Shown: positions 1 through 10,743 of the stretch, piece by piece | How the letters are laid out: the number at the start of each line of letters is the position of its first letter | How positions within the stretch are numbered: the first letter of the stretch is position 1 | Assembly (NCBI GenBank): GCA_026119855.1 | Contig: JAOWBW010000112.1 | Coordinates: forward strand, 124,001 to 188,000 | Reading direction: 5' to 3' | Origin: Campanula takesimana | Taxonomy: Eukaryota; Streptophyta; Magnoliopsida; Asterales; Campanulaceae | Length of the DNA stretch: 64,000 bases | The notes under the pieces: model-generated | The model's database searches: none | Told to the model about the DNA's origin: nothing | Seen by the model: only the letters and a program-made list of their open reading frames with translations | Made by a program: the position numbers and the translations under genes

Positions 1-1219
1 CATACAAACATGGAATTAATGCGCCTCGCGAGGGTTAGAGCCCACATAAAACTACACGTGTACTTACAAGTGTTTTAATCATGGGTTGGCACAAGACTTA
101 AAATTTTATGAATGTTAATTAACATAGAGACATGCATCATATATTTAATTATGTCAATCATAATATAATATAGTCTTTGCATAAATGATGTTAACTAATC
201 TAATTAATTAACGGAAGCAAAATCTTGTGATTTACTTACGAAGCAACATAATGGGGACATATACTAAATTCTTTATAAACAATTTACAGATTGAGTGTTT
301 CATCCGTATGTCCAGAAACAAGGCATAAGTCCGCCATTGGCCCTTACGATGAATCAATTTGAATTTAGTTTCCTTCTCTGCAAACAATTTGCACTTTATT
401 TATAGGGACAAATTCTGAAACCTTTTGAATCCGCAGAACATCTATAAATTGAGAGCACAAAACGTACGGTCGAAACTAAGCCATAAGGCAACCACAATCC
501 TGTACTAAAATCAAGAAACTAAGAGAATTTTCCATACGGCTGAAACTAAGCGAAAGAGGCAACAACAATTCCGTATGAAACGATAATCTTGTTTCAAGAT
601 CATTTATTGTCTCATCAATTTCACATACTACATCAATCCTGAATTCTTCAGAATTCTGATTTCTGCAATTTTTTGTATTAAATCATATTTCAGGAAGCAT
701 GGTGTCGAAAACCTGCCATCTGAAACCAGATTAAATTCCTGGTTAATGATTTACAGAACAATCAGAAAACCAGAAAACAAAACAAATCTGCCCAGGAAAC
801 CCTAGGGAGCCGTACGGCTGTCTGGGAGGCGTATGCCTCCTAGGGCGCCGTACGGTGCTCCGTCCCAGATTTTTAGAATTTTCAAATTCGATCGATTCCA
901 TTATTGTGTTCATGCATTAATCAGATTAAATTAACACGAATTTATAGATTGCGAATTTAAATAGATCTAATCAATATCATGAATAAACTATTTGTTACAT
1001 ATACAAATTAGATCTAAATTATCAATTTATATAATCCAATTATTTATTGATAATCCTAACATGCAATTATTCATATGGATCAAATCAATATAATAATCAC
1101 ATAATCCCCATATTCATGCTCATAAACCCTAATCACATATTCATCTTATTATCATGCAAATCATATAATCGAATTAAACAATGTAACATGATATATTAAA
1201 ATAATCAACGATGAACAAG
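1..1219 (-). mobile_element. Internal region of LTR element A (partial)
   Basis: This stretch lies immediately inside the PBS of a minus-strand LTR element whose other end is left of the window. I see no coding region in it; it is AT-rich. It holds CGTACGG-type words near 464, 535, 811 and 849, and a local duplication: the blocks around 465-510 and 534-580 resemble each other (tacggtcgaaactaag versus tacggctgaaactaag). The segment 800-890 resembles 1720-1830 inside the LTR. A full element of this lineage should show gag near here, so this may be a non-autonomous or internally deleted copy; that is inference. Confidence 0.6.
811..855. repeat. Phased GTACGG-core array of element A
   Basis: GTACGG, GTATGC and GTACGG start at 812, 831 and 850, exactly 19 bp apart, with unrelated linkers. 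The outer two sit in the palindrome CCGTACGG. Related copies occur in the LTR of the same element at 1720, 1736 and 1774 (the last two are 38 bp, or 2 x 19, apart). Confidence 0.6.
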
Positions 1220-1231
1220 GCTCTGATACCA
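1220..1231 (-). other. Primer-binding site, initiator tRNA-Met type
   Basis: The plus strand reads GCTCTGATACCA, the reverse complement of TGGTATCAGAGC, the 3' end complement of plant initiator tRNA-Met used by Copia elements. It lies one base from the LTR start at 1233. Its orientation shows the element is on the minus strand and extends left. Confidence 0.9.
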
Positions 1232-1232
1232 C

Positions 1233-2534
1233 TGTTGGGTTTTGATGCATCATGCGCAGCGGAATAAACATATTAAATCAAACACCCATAATCCTGGATC
1301 CGTCCATGTTGATTAAATTAAATACAAGATGAAAGAAACTAACCCTTGAAGATCGCATCCATGAACACGGACTTTAAGGTGCTAAAGCAAACACCCTCTA
1401 TCGGTATCCAGACGTCGAACGGACTCAAGAACATCTTCTTGATGCGACTGCTAGATCTAAAGGCTTGATGAAGAAACGCTTTCTTCGTAGGAATTATCTC
1501 GCTCCTTCGATTATTGAATTTGATGATCATAGATCTCAAATCAATAATCCTACCTCTCTATATTTAATGTTTCACAAACAATTGATATAGGTTTCCAAAA
1601 CCTATGTTATCAATGGGGTTAGGGGCTGCAAAACCCGGCACTCCTATTTATATGAGAGGTTTGACCTAATTCCTTTTGAACCCGCCTTCTCCAAGAAGAA
1701 AAATGTAGAATCTGGCTAGGTACGGGGAGGGAGCTGTACGGCTCCTTAGAAGCTGGACTCCTCCCGTCCATCCGTACGGTGTCAGTGCAGAATCCCAGAT
1801 TTTTCCAGCCTTTTCAATCCGTTCTATTGTGTGTGACCCAATAGGATTATACTAAGTTGGCAACGAGTCCGAACAAGTCAGAACCCGTAAGTCATAAGCG
1901 GACTCTAGCAAGCCATTATGACTACCCAATTACTATAACTTTGAAAGTCCAAAGTTACCTTATAGAACATATCACAATCCCTTTGTCACGCGATATCATA
2001 TTGGACATAAGTCATGGTCCAAGTCAACTTATGTTGCCCAATGCTTTCTCGATCTTGAGTAGACTGATATGAGCAAATGACATTGATCACATCAATTCAT
2101 TTGGGCATGGCCATGCACTATCATCAATCTCACTCATCGAGTGGCCTAAGCAGATATTTCTCCGAAGAGGGACAAATCCCATCTTGACTTATCATTATTC
2201 CCTACAAGAATTCGATTATGCCAATCGTAGCCTTTATAACCACCCGGTTAAGTGTAGCGTTTGAGTACATCAAACATAATGTTCATCATGTGGAAGACCA
2301 TGATAATCTCAGGTCTAAGGATTCAAATGGTATGACTATTATGAGATTTAATTATGACATTTGAACATGACATAAATATCATAACGGGTCTATCCAGTAC
2401 CTTGTTCTCCAACAAGGATTATTATAATAAACATGCAAAAGATATAATAAATCGGGTTTGTTATCTCGATAACAATGAAGCTATATGATGTAACGATAGG
2501 CCTTTCTCAAGGGCCTTGGGCATAATATCCAACA
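1233..2534 (-). repeat. 5' LTR of element A (Copia-type, 1302 bp)
   Basis: Starts TGTTGGG and ends CCAACA, the usual Copia inverted ends, next to a tRNA-Met PBS. Read on the minus strand it aligns with solo LTRs B (35135-36665) and C (59285-60776): shared blocks include the early segment around ggtactgga...atttatgtcatg and the terminal CCGCTGCGCATG...AACCCAACA. The five bases outside are gtggc (2535-2539), the expected target-site copy, whose partner lies outside the window. The CGTACGG-rich segment at 1720-1780 sits where B and C carry their own GC-core arrays. Confidence 0.85.
1645..1652 (-). promoter_or_regulatory. TATA box of LTR A
   Basis: TATAAATA on the minus strand in the middle of the LTR, about 70-120 bp downstream of the CGTACGG cluster. 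B and C have their TATA boxes at the matching position. Confidence 0.6.
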
Positions 2535-2539
2535 GTGGC

Positions 2540-2999
2540 AACACACACATTTTTAGTTTTACATTTGAAAAATTGATGTCTTCAAATAAAATCCACACTA
2601 GGGGCTATCCACTTTGCCTCTTACTCTCACTACATAGTGTGGTATTCCCAAAGAGTCGATGCTTGGAACCACTTCCCGAAAGCCAAGTCGATAGCTAAAA
2701 TGCCTAATACATTCAAACCCAAAAATCTTGTATGTCTCTCCCCAAATAAGAGACAAAACTACTCTTCTCTCTGAGTCTTCGAGTACATACAGTGTCAAAA
2801 ACAAAAAATTGAAAAGAGACGCAAAAGAGATGCCCGCTAGATTGAAAACCCGCCCAAGCATGACTGTAGCCTGCAAAATGTGGACTCGTGCAATTACGCG
2901 AACTCTCGTCCATGGCTACGTAAAAATGAGCCAAACCAGCAGCACCCCAACTAGCATCAGTGACATGCTGCATATCCCTCAACACACTCAAAAGAGTGA
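2540..2999 (-). pseudogene. Remnant of plant-mobile-domain gene (Tat antisense ORF type)
   Basis: Minus-strand translation from 2991 gives a segment with SWGAAGLAHFY and FAGYSHAW, matching the plant mobile domain (PMD) pattern also seen in the antisense gene of G1 (SWGGAGLVEMYRALD). A second piece, around 2745-2600, starts IFGFECIRHF and resembles the VWVYELFHI start of the next PMD exon, so the DNA between may be an intron. That intron-like part contains GGTTTTCAATCTAGCGGGC (2832-2850, minus), also found exactly behind the antisense gene of G2 (45532-45550), so this is probably a Tat-element fragment and not a host PMD gene. It is cut by LTR A on the left and by G0 on the right. Confidence 0.55.
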
Positions 3000-3257
3000 T
3001 GATAAACGACTATTTTATAGTCATTTATAGTATATTTTACCTATCATTTTATCTTCAAGAATAACTTTATTTAGTTAAATTAATTCATTTTTATCTATAT
3101 TTTGTGGATTTTATGCTTGGTAGTATTATGTGGCTGAAACAGGTTTTAAAAGGACCTTTAGGGACAAAATATGGCTCATATAGTGAACTGGAGCAAAGGG
3201 TTTGAAGACGGAACAAAATGAGAAGAAGAAAAGGTGGAAAATCATACTTTTGGGTCG

Positions 3258-3493
3258 GCACGACCGCGCTTATAAATTAGCACGACCGTGCCACTTATGT
3301 CGACAATAAGAAACAAAAGGGCAATTCCGCACGGCCGCGCCAAGAGCAATGGTCCGGCCGTACCTAACTACACACCCGGTCGGACCCATTTAACAATCCG
3401 GTCGGACTCCTTTAATAACCCGGCCGGACCACTAGATTTTCACCATTTCTGAGGACTTGGTCCGGTCGGACCAAGCTCCATACCCGCCCGGAC
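3258..3493. repeat. 22-bp phased GC-core array in G0 LTR
   Basis: GCACGACC occurs at 3258 and 3280. A GGYCGGAC-like core then starts at 3356, 3378, 3400 and 3422, and again at 3464 and 3486. All neighbouring spacings within these sets are exactly 22 bp, while linkers are AT-rich and unrelated. The array lies 90-325 bp upstream of the LTR TATA-like box at 3583. The truncated 3' LTR keeps only the beginning of it. Confidence 0.75.
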
Positions 3494-3582
3494 CCACCTG
3501 CCTGTTCTGAAGGAATGCTATCCAAAAGGCACCTCTTAGACAAACATCCAGGAATGGACACTCTTTTTAGCCTCTTTACCAA

Positions 3583-3589
3583 TATAAGG
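3583..3589 (+). promoter_or_regulatory. TATA-like box of G0 LTR
   Basis: TATAAGG in the context caaTATAAGGagg, downstream of the GC-core array; the likely U3/R boundary follows it. Confidence 0.4.
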
Positions 3590-4544
3590 AGGAATTTTTA
3601 GTCTTGTAAGATACCTAGATTTGATTGTAACTATACTCTAGCAAATTCCTAAGTTCAAATACATTATTTTACTTAGATTTTGAGTAAAATATCAAAGGTG
3701 TTCTTGAGTAAGATTGAAGAAATAATATATTGAGTTTAATTTCAGCCATTTTGATCTTCATTCACTTTAATAAGTATTTCTTCCCTTCTCTTTATTTGCA
3801 TGTCTTATTGTCTTGTGAGTAATCCCCCCATATTCTTAGTGTTGGAAACTCAACCTCATATGTTCATCACTTTAATTTATGCTCATCTTTATTTCTCTTC
3901 ATCTTAAACAATTTATTCATATCGTAACTAAAACGCCTACGACCATGATGAGCTCCATGATTCGTATGAACTCCAGTTAGTCGAGAGAAGTACCTAGCGG
4001 AGAATCTCGACTAGCGGATCCATATGAGTAAACTGGGTTTCTATTAATCACGAGAGTAGATTAATGGCCTAGGGATGTTCCTTGAGTGGAAAGTATGTCG
4101 ATTTTATAAACTTAACGGATTCTTACTAGTCTATGGGCCATCGAGAGATAGGGCATAGTTAGTATGAGAATACAAATGCTACTTGCTTGATCGTGAGAAG
4201 TAGTGTAGGCTTAACATACCATCCTTGTTTTAAAATGGAAATGTAATCTAAAGAGCATGATTAATTGATGAACACTTGATTGTTTGAGTCTCAATCCCAG
4301 GAATTTCATAAAAATAAGAATTTTCAATCCAAAGTTAAAGTAATTTGCAATCATTTCTAATCAATGACAAACAAATAAAACCCCCAATCAATTTCTTTTT
4401 ACTATTTATTTCTTAAAAGCAAACATTTTACAAAGTAACACTGTCCTCGTGGGATCGACCCGTATTTTCACCTTTCTATACTATTTACAACCCGTGCACT
4501 TGCGGTATTTATAACTAAGCCTTCGTTTAGGCATAACAAGTTTT

Positions 4545-4562
4545 TAGCGCCGTTGCCGGGGA
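4545..4562 (+). other. Primer-binding site, tRNA-Asp type
   Basis: TAGCGCCGTTGCCGGGGA matches 17 of 18 positions of the complement of the plant tRNA-Asp 3' end (TGGCGCCGTTGCCGGGGA), the primer typical of Athila-like Gypsy elements. Confidence 0.85.
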
Positions 4563-4680
4563 CAACGGTTTACTTTTTAATTTTTGCTTTGTATTTTCTG
4601 TTTTTATTTTTTTTGTTTATTTAACATATCCTTCGAAGAATTCTTGTCTTTGAAAATTTCTTTAGGTACTCTCGAAGTAT

Positions 4681-6154
4681 ATGAAAAGAACCCGGATCTC
4701 CCTTGAAGAATTTGATCCGGAACCTGAACGAACCATTCACGAAAGGTTAAGAAGATTAAGAGAAGTGCTTGAAGAAGAAATGGCACAAAACTAAGAAGGA
4801 GAACCCGTTACACCACCACCTAGAACCCTACAGGACTTCATCAATCCGAGTACCCCGGGAACTAGGACACCAATAGTTGTACCAAATTGCGATGCAGCCC
4901 ATTTTGAAATCAAACCACAACTTCTACACATGGTCATGAACAACCAATTTGGTGGCTTAGCACTTGAAGATCCCCACCTTCACATCCAATCTTTTTTGGA
5001 ATACTGTGAAACCATCCGAATTCTTGGTGTCACACCGGAGGCCATAAGGATGCGCCTTTTTCCTTTCTCACTCAAGGATAAGGTGAAACAGTGGTTGAAC
5101 TCGGTCCCTCATAACTCATTAACAACATGGGACCAAGTTCAAGAGGCGTTCCTTAGACGTTTCTTCCCACCATCTAAGACCGCTCAAATCCGTACTAAAA
5201 TTACAAACTTTAGTCAAAACGGAAATCAGTCTCTTTATGATGCATGGGAGCGTTACAAGGAACTTTTGAGAATGTGCCCACACCACGGGCTTGAGAAGTG
5301 GTTAATTGTGCACACATTCTACAATGGTCTCACATTCAAAACAAGGGAGACCATAGATGCTGCCGCTGGAGGAGCACTTATGAATAAAGGGGTAGACGAA
5401 GCGCATGACTTGATCGAGAATATCGCATTGAACCATTATCAATGGTCAAACGAGAGGGAGCAACCGCAAGGAACTCCAGGTAAGTATAATGTTGACGCCG
5501 TTACTATTCTCTCTTCAAAAGTTTACATGCTTCTAAAAAATTTGAAACCCTTAATGTGAATCCCGTGGCCAATGTTAACGCTTTTTGTGAACTATGTGGG
5601 TCTAAATCACATAGTACCAAAGGTTGTGAATTGCTTGACACTACTCCTAGTGAGCAAGAAATTTTGTTAACTCTTATGGGCAAAATGGGGGTATGTATTC
5701 AAACACATATAACCCAGAATGGAAAAATCACCCCAATTTTTCCTATAAGAGCAATAATGTTTTAAACCCCCAACCTTCTACACAACCACCGGGATTCACA
5801 CTAAATTTCAACAATAATGCTTTCCCTCCCCCTAAATCTAAGTTAGATCTTATTATGGACTTCATAGTCAAAAATAAAAATGCTCAAGATAAGATCAACA
5901 ATGAGGTTATGGAAAATTTTAAGGCATTAAATAGTAGGTTCGATAATCTAACCGCCCATAACAAGATGCTAGAGAACCAGCTAGCTCAAAAAGCCAATGC
6001 TTTGAATAGACCACAAGGGAGTCTTCCCGGTCAAACGAAAAGGCCTAATGAGCATGCTAATGCAATAACTTGTGCGAGTGGGAAAGAAAAGAACCTTAGC
6101 GAAAAGAACCATAGTCCAATTCCTCAAATCGTTAAAACTAATAAGGAGGTTTAA
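4681..6154 (+). pseudogene. gag: gag of G0 (Athila-like), broken
   Basis: Gag is the capsid/nucleocapsid precursor that packages element RNA. The frame opens at 4681 (MKRTRISLEEF), meets a stop at 4792 and resumes to 5559 with a standard retrotransposon gag domain: QWLNSVPHNSLTTWDQVQEAFLRR and the later YERYKELLRMCPHHGL-type segment. After 5559 the reading frame moves to the third frame (CELCGSKSHSTKGC, a CX2C-type zinc segment), then to the second frame from 5693 (NTYNPEWKNHPNFSY, a hallmark of Athila gag), ending at 6154. So there is at least one stop and two frameshifts. It cannot make a full-length Gag. Confidence 0.8.
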
Positions 6155-6361
6155 AAAGGGACAGAATCCCCAATACCTCCTAGAAATTTTGATCCGCGAA
6201 TACCTTACCCTCAAAGGTTGGCAAGGGCAAATCTTGACAAACAATTTTCAAAAATTTTAAAAGTTTTAAAATCAATTTACATCAATGTTCTTTTTATTGA
6301 TGTTTTAAAACAAATGCCCTCTTACACAAAATTTTTAAAATAAACACTTTCAAATAAGAGG

Positions 6362-7036
6362 AGATTAGAGGAATTTGAGACTGTTGCACTAACGGAAGAG
6401 GTAAGTGCCGTTTTACAAAGAAAATTACCTCCAAAATTGAAAGATCCCGGTACTTTCTCTATCCCTTGCAACATAGGTAAATTTGATGTTGAGAACGCCA
6501 TGCTTGATCTTGGGGAAAGTGTTAGCCTCATTCCGCTATCGGTTAGTCAGAAAATAGGTGTGGGGTAATTCAAACCCACCACAATATCTTTGCAACTAGC
6601 GGACCGTTCCATTAAGAACCCGGTGGGTATTATGGAAGACATTCCTTGTCCAGTCGGGAAATTAATCATCCCGGTCGACTTTTTAGTTCTTGAGATGGAA
6701 GAAGACCATAACATTCCCGTTATCCTAGGTAGACCATTTCTTGCCACCGCAGGGAAAATTATTGATGTTAAAAATGGTAACCTTTCATTAAACGTAGGGA
6801 ATGAGAAAGTGAAATTTAAATTAATGAAAAATCCTAGTCTTAAGAACCCTTGCTCCGGAGTTAACATGCTAGAATCTATAAGCAAGGAAGTAGAAATTAG
6901 AAATGAGTACCTTACTAAAGACAAAAAAATTGAAAAATCAATGCCAAAGAGTAAGGTACCAAAAAAGGGAAGCATACCGGGGTGGCGTACGTGCCTTGAT
7001 CGCAGAAACTCAATCATTCCGATGGGCATGGAATAG
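6362..7036 (+). pseudogene. Aspartic protease domain of G0, broken
   Basis: Translation from 6362 gives an Athila-type retropepsin region: LDLGESVSLIPLSV (catalytic D-x-G in an LGES context where the usual family motif is LGAS), then SLQLADRS, IIPVDFLVLEMEED and ILGRPFLATA, the conserved second half of the fold. A stop codon at 6566-6568 divides the catalytic motif from the rest. The open part 6590-7036 is the second half. Its role would be to process Gag. The protein ends at 7036 with no reverse transcriptase behind it. Confidence 0.75.
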
Positions 7037-8285
7037 CGAATTGTTTTGCCCATTCCAATTATAAGAAAGGGGTCGAGCTAATGACCTTAAACAAGCATCA
7101 TCGGGATGGTAACCGATGGATTATTTTCATTTTTTTTATATTTATTGTTGTTTTCCTTCTTCTTCTTCTTCTTCTTCTTCTTCTTCTTCTTCTTCTTCTT
7201 TCTCTCTCTATCAAACCCCAAAGAATTTTTACCCCCAATTTTTTAAGTTGTCATATTTTAAAACATTGAGGACAATGTTTGCTTTATGTGTGGGGGGGGG
7301 GGGAGGGAATCTCTTCTTTTCTCTTTTTTTTTTTTTTAAAAAAAAAACTCCCTTATTATCATTATCAAAATTGTCTTTATAAAACTTTTTCCTATCTATT
7401 TCTTTATAACTTTTATCCTTTGAGAATTTTGATAAAGAGAAGTTAGGAATATATTGGGAATAAGTGAAAAATTCTAAGTATAAGTATAAAATTTATAAAC
7501 TTTATTAAGTACAAGCATTACTTTTATTAATGAATTTTTGGGTCAATTAAGTTAGGTTACATTTACTTGTGAAAATTTTGAAATCATTCTTGTTTATACA
7601 TCACAAAAGCCTTTATTTTTATTCCTTTTAAGATATGAATGATTGTTATGCATTTTCCGAATCACAAAACCTTCTCTTAAAACCATCTTTCCATTTCCAC
7701 TTCCAAGGCTATTAATCAACTTAAACCTCTTGTGAATTGTCCACTCGAATATCTAAATGAATAAATCATTATAGAGTGTGACAATTTAAATCAAGAAACT
7801 CAATTGCCACGTCTAACTAATATAATCTCTAAGCCTTTTTCCACTACCATCCCCCGCCCCCATTTTTTGTGATTCAAGGTGCATAACAACTTATGAGTAT
7901 CTTAATTAAGGAATAAAAATTATTGTTCAATGATGAATTTCAAGCATGAAGCAATTCTTCACAAAGCACTCTAAAGAGTGAATTTATTTCAAAACCATAC
8001 TTGTGATCCAAAAGTTCATTTGGCTATTTCAATATGCTTTTGCTTGATAAATTTTATTCTTTCTATATTAAACTTATAATTCTCTATCTATTTCCCAACA
8101 TAATCCTAGGTTCTATTTCGCAAAGTTCTTGAATTATAGGAGGGACAGAAATAGGTAAGAAGAATTTGTACTAAGGCAATACTTTATTTAAAGAGAGCAT
8201 TATATTTCTTTCTTCCTTTCCATGGTCATTTATTCTTCTCCTCCCTTCTCCAATCTCTAACTCGCTCGAGGACAAGCAAGGTTTA
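7037..8285 (+). other. Non-coding 3' part of G0
   Basis: No coding region. Contains a (CTT)n tract (7157-7209), a G run (7288-7301), T/A runs near 7325 and AT-rich sequence up to the PPT. The pol genes of an autonomous relative would lie here; no trace of reverse transcriptase or integrase is visible in any frame. Confidence 0.7.
7157..7209. repeat. (CTT)n microsatellite
   Basis: About 17 CTT units running into TCTCTCTCT. It produces long Leu or Ser runs in translation that are not real proteins. Confidence 0.9.
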
Positions 8286-8298
8286 AGTATGGGGGAGT
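8286..8298 (+). other. Polypurine tract of G0
   Basis: AGTATGGGGGAGT directly before the 3' LTR start TGATAAACG; primes plus-strand DNA synthesis in this lineage. Confidence 0.75.
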
Positions 8299-8688
8299 TG
8301 ATAAACGACTATTTTATAGTCATTTATAGTATATTTTACCTATCATTTTATCTTCAAGCATAACTTTATTTAGTTAAATTAATTCATTTTTATCTATAGT
8401 TTGTGGATTTTATACTTGGTAGTATTCTGTGGCTGAAACAGGTTTTAAAGGTTTCGGGACAAAATATGGCTCATATAGTGAACCGGAGCAAAGGGGTTGA
8501 AGACGGAACAAAATGAGAAGAAGAAAAGGTGGAAAATCAGACTTTTGGGTCGGCACGACTGCGCTTATAAATTAGCACGGCCGTGCCACTTATGTCGACA
8601 ATAAGCAACAAAAGGACAATTCTGCACGGCCGCGCCATTTCTAAAGCTCGACCGCGCAAGGAGCAATGGTCCGGCCGGACCTAACTAC
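8299..8688 (+). repeat. 3' LTR of G0, truncated
   Basis: Matches the first ~390 bp of the 5' LTR and stops abruptly in the GC-core array, at GGTCCGGCCGGACCTAACTAC, where a different sequence (TGTCACGCCCCGG) begins. It carries about 20 bp absent from the 5' copy near 8640. I did not find the missing part of the LTR elsewhere in the window. Confidence 0.8.
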
Positions 8689-9306
8689 TGTCACGCCCCG
8701 GAAATTCCAAAAATCCATAAACATAAAATTTACAAATTATACATCTCCAAATTGCTAAATACCAAACCGGGCGCGTGAATTCTAGTATAAACCAATACCA
8801 ACAAACAATACCTCAACGAGATTATAACTCGGAGACTAGAAACAAACGCGGAAGCAAGAACAACTGTTAATAATATAAATTCCCAAAGGACAACAGTATA
8901 TACATAACCCTGGACGACCACGACCTTTCAACCATATACAAAGAGGCTCTGAAGAGCAACTACTCCAAAGGCGATCAACCTGCCCAGAAGACTCCCGATA
9001 CAACGGACCTCAAACGATACCACTTGCTTTCCTTGGGGGGGGGGGTTAAGGATAAAACAATTTGAAACAAGAAACGGGGTGAGATAAAATCTCAGCAAGT
9101 TACTAAATGCATCTACATGGCATAATATCATGCAAATCAATTATATAACTGAGCAAGTAAATCATATAACAACAAATGAGAAAGCTCCCTATCGCCAACC
9201 ATCCCATACCAGTTGGAAATAACGACTAACTCATCATGCAGCACATAAGACTGAAATAAACACGTTACAAAGGATACTGAGAGCCCGTGACTGTACCAAT
9301 GAACAA
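8689..9306. mobile_element. Truncated LTR of a third family
   Basis: Starts TGTCACGCCCCGG, a common LTR start, and includes a G run (9036-9046) and a gggtgagataaaatctcagcaag segment of the kind seen in plant Gypsy LTRs. No matching GGGCGTGACA end exists before G1 gag begins at about 9300, so it was cut when joined to G1. No protein-coding signal. Confidence 0.45.
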
Positions 9307-10743
9307 ATGGCCCGAGTCTTCCATACCACCTTGGACGGAATCGCTCTCCGTTGGTTCTTACGTTTGGATCCCTCCGAACGAGAGACATGTGAACAAATCA
9401 CCGCTACTTTCTGCGAGAAGTATCAGTCAAACCTAGATTGGCACATCAACCGTACTGATTTAGAGAACACAATACAAAGGCCCAGCGAGCCTATCTATGA
9501 CTTCTATAAGAGGTGGAATCACAAGCTAGCAGAGGTACAATACCCTCCTAAGGCAAAGGAACAAAAGAAAATCTTCTTCAAATGCTTGTTGCCCGAGCTT
9601 AGGGTGGCGATTGGCAATGGTTACTTTCCTGATCTGCGAGAAATGGTCGATGCTGGGGTCAGACATGAAGCTGGTATTACTGGTGTTGTTAAAGAAACTG
9701 CCAAAATTGGAAACTCTTCCTTCTACTACAAAGCTCTGACAAGTACCGCTCCTAGATCTAAAGAGGTCGCCAGTCAAGTAAGCATGGTTCAAGACAACTC
9801 CGCCTTTGATGTCCAAGCAGTTATAAGCAACTTTCCCCGAAAGGAAGATCACTTCGATGACTTCGGCATGCCTACTAGCAAAGTCTTTGAGGTATTAATA
9901 AAGAAGGGTTTAATCAAGCCACTTGATAACTATGAACCATTCAACAAGAAAGCCATTCTTGATGCAACCAAGTTCTGCAAGTATCATAAGCACATCGGAC
10001 ACGTCACCAATGACTGCATCCAACTCAAGCGTGCCATCTTTAAGCTCATAGCCGATGGAAAGATTGAGAAGTCTAAAGGTCCGAATACCGTAGCAAACAC
10101 ACTACCAAACAATGGAGGTGTGAACGTGGTCGATAATGACAAGATAGGCTTACTAGAGATGATGGACGCCTTAGAACAATTACAAATCACCTTGGATCTC
10201 ATGTACAACGGTCTGATAGCAATGAGGATGATTCAAATGTTGGAAAGATATCATCCCCGCCCGAATGGCAATCAAGAAAGGTTTTGTGATTACCACCAAG
10301 TCACCGGTCATGACATTGAAGATTGTTTCGCTCTAAAGACTCTTATTCAAGAACTTATACATAATGGTCAAGTAGAAGACCCTAGAGAGGCTCTCATTAG
10401 AGTTAGAAATGGGACAGACCTCGCCAATCTGACCGAAATGACTGTGGCGGATGGCGAGGCACCCGATGTTGACTCGGATTCTGCTTCAGAAATTATTAAT
10501 GATAGTGATTTTCCTTATTACTCTCTGTCATTATATAATTTATCTCTAAACACCACATGCTCATCATCCCCCGACAACTTTGTATCCATGATCGAAGACC
10601 AGACAAACAATGTTGATCCAAGGACGTTAGTCTCACCAATGGTTGACAAGTTGAAGAATTGGTGTACATATGGTGGGCCCATAGCAACGACAGACTTCAT
10701 GATCGAGGAACTTGGATGCTCCCCCTATAACCTCCCCTATTGA
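9307..10743 (+). pseudogene. gag: gag of G1, lacking its N-terminus
   Basis: Begins inside the retrotransposon gag (capsid) domain: FHTTLDGIALRWFLRL aligns with FPLTLEGAAKDWYATL of G2 gag, and YDFYKRWNHKL with IDFTRRWNDKL. Two zinc-like CXYHX3GHX4CXXLK segments follow: CKYHKHIGHVTNDC and CDYHQVTGHDIEDC, each followed by a conserved helix; G2 shows one. The aspartic protease expected between gag and reverse transcriptase (present in G2 as VLVDGGSALNLMP) is absent. The start at 9307 is only the first ATG after the truncation junction. The frame closes at 10743, where pol continues one frame over near a C5 run. Confidence 0.8.

Larger units (their letters stand above)
3000..4538 (+). repeat. 5' LTR of G0
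   Basis: Begins TGATAAACGAC, the same start as the 3' copy at 8299, and ends ...GCATAACA just before the tRNA-Asp PBS. About 390 bp can be compared with the 3' copy; they are clearly homologous, with small indels around 3150 and 3335. The exact right end (4538) is inferred from a terminal CA close to the PBS. Confidence 0.8.
3000..8688 (+). mobile_element. G0: Athila-like Gypsy element, gag-protease only
   Basis: Two direct LTR copies (3000-4538 and 8299-8688, the second truncated) flank a tRNA-Asp PBS, a broken gag, an aspartic protease domain, a long non-coding 3' part and a PPT. There is no reverse transcriptase, RNase H or integrase between protease and PPT (7036-8286), so the copy depended on other elements for mobility. 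The gag and protease sequences are typical of the Athila/Tat (non-chromovirus) Gypsy branch. The LTR copies differ by several indels, suggesting moderate age. No target duplication can be scored because the 3' LTR is cut. Confidence 0.8.

Noticed and set aside
1220..1231. tRNA genes suggested by tRNA-like words (also at 4545, 22283, 40553, 53519)
   Set aside because: Only the 12-18 nt primer-site complements are present, each next to an LTR; there is no cloverleaf.
1339..2072. Short open frames within LTR A
   Set aside because: They lie inside a non-coding LTR and have no conserved counterpart in LTRs B and C.
2540..2999. Host MAIN/MAIL gene
   Set aside because: Only a fragment is present, cut by two elements, and its intron-like part shares a 19-bp word with a Tat element, so a Tat origin is more likely.
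7081..7382. Poly-Leu or poly-Ser proteins
   Set aside because: They are translations of the (CTT)n microsatellite and G/T runs.
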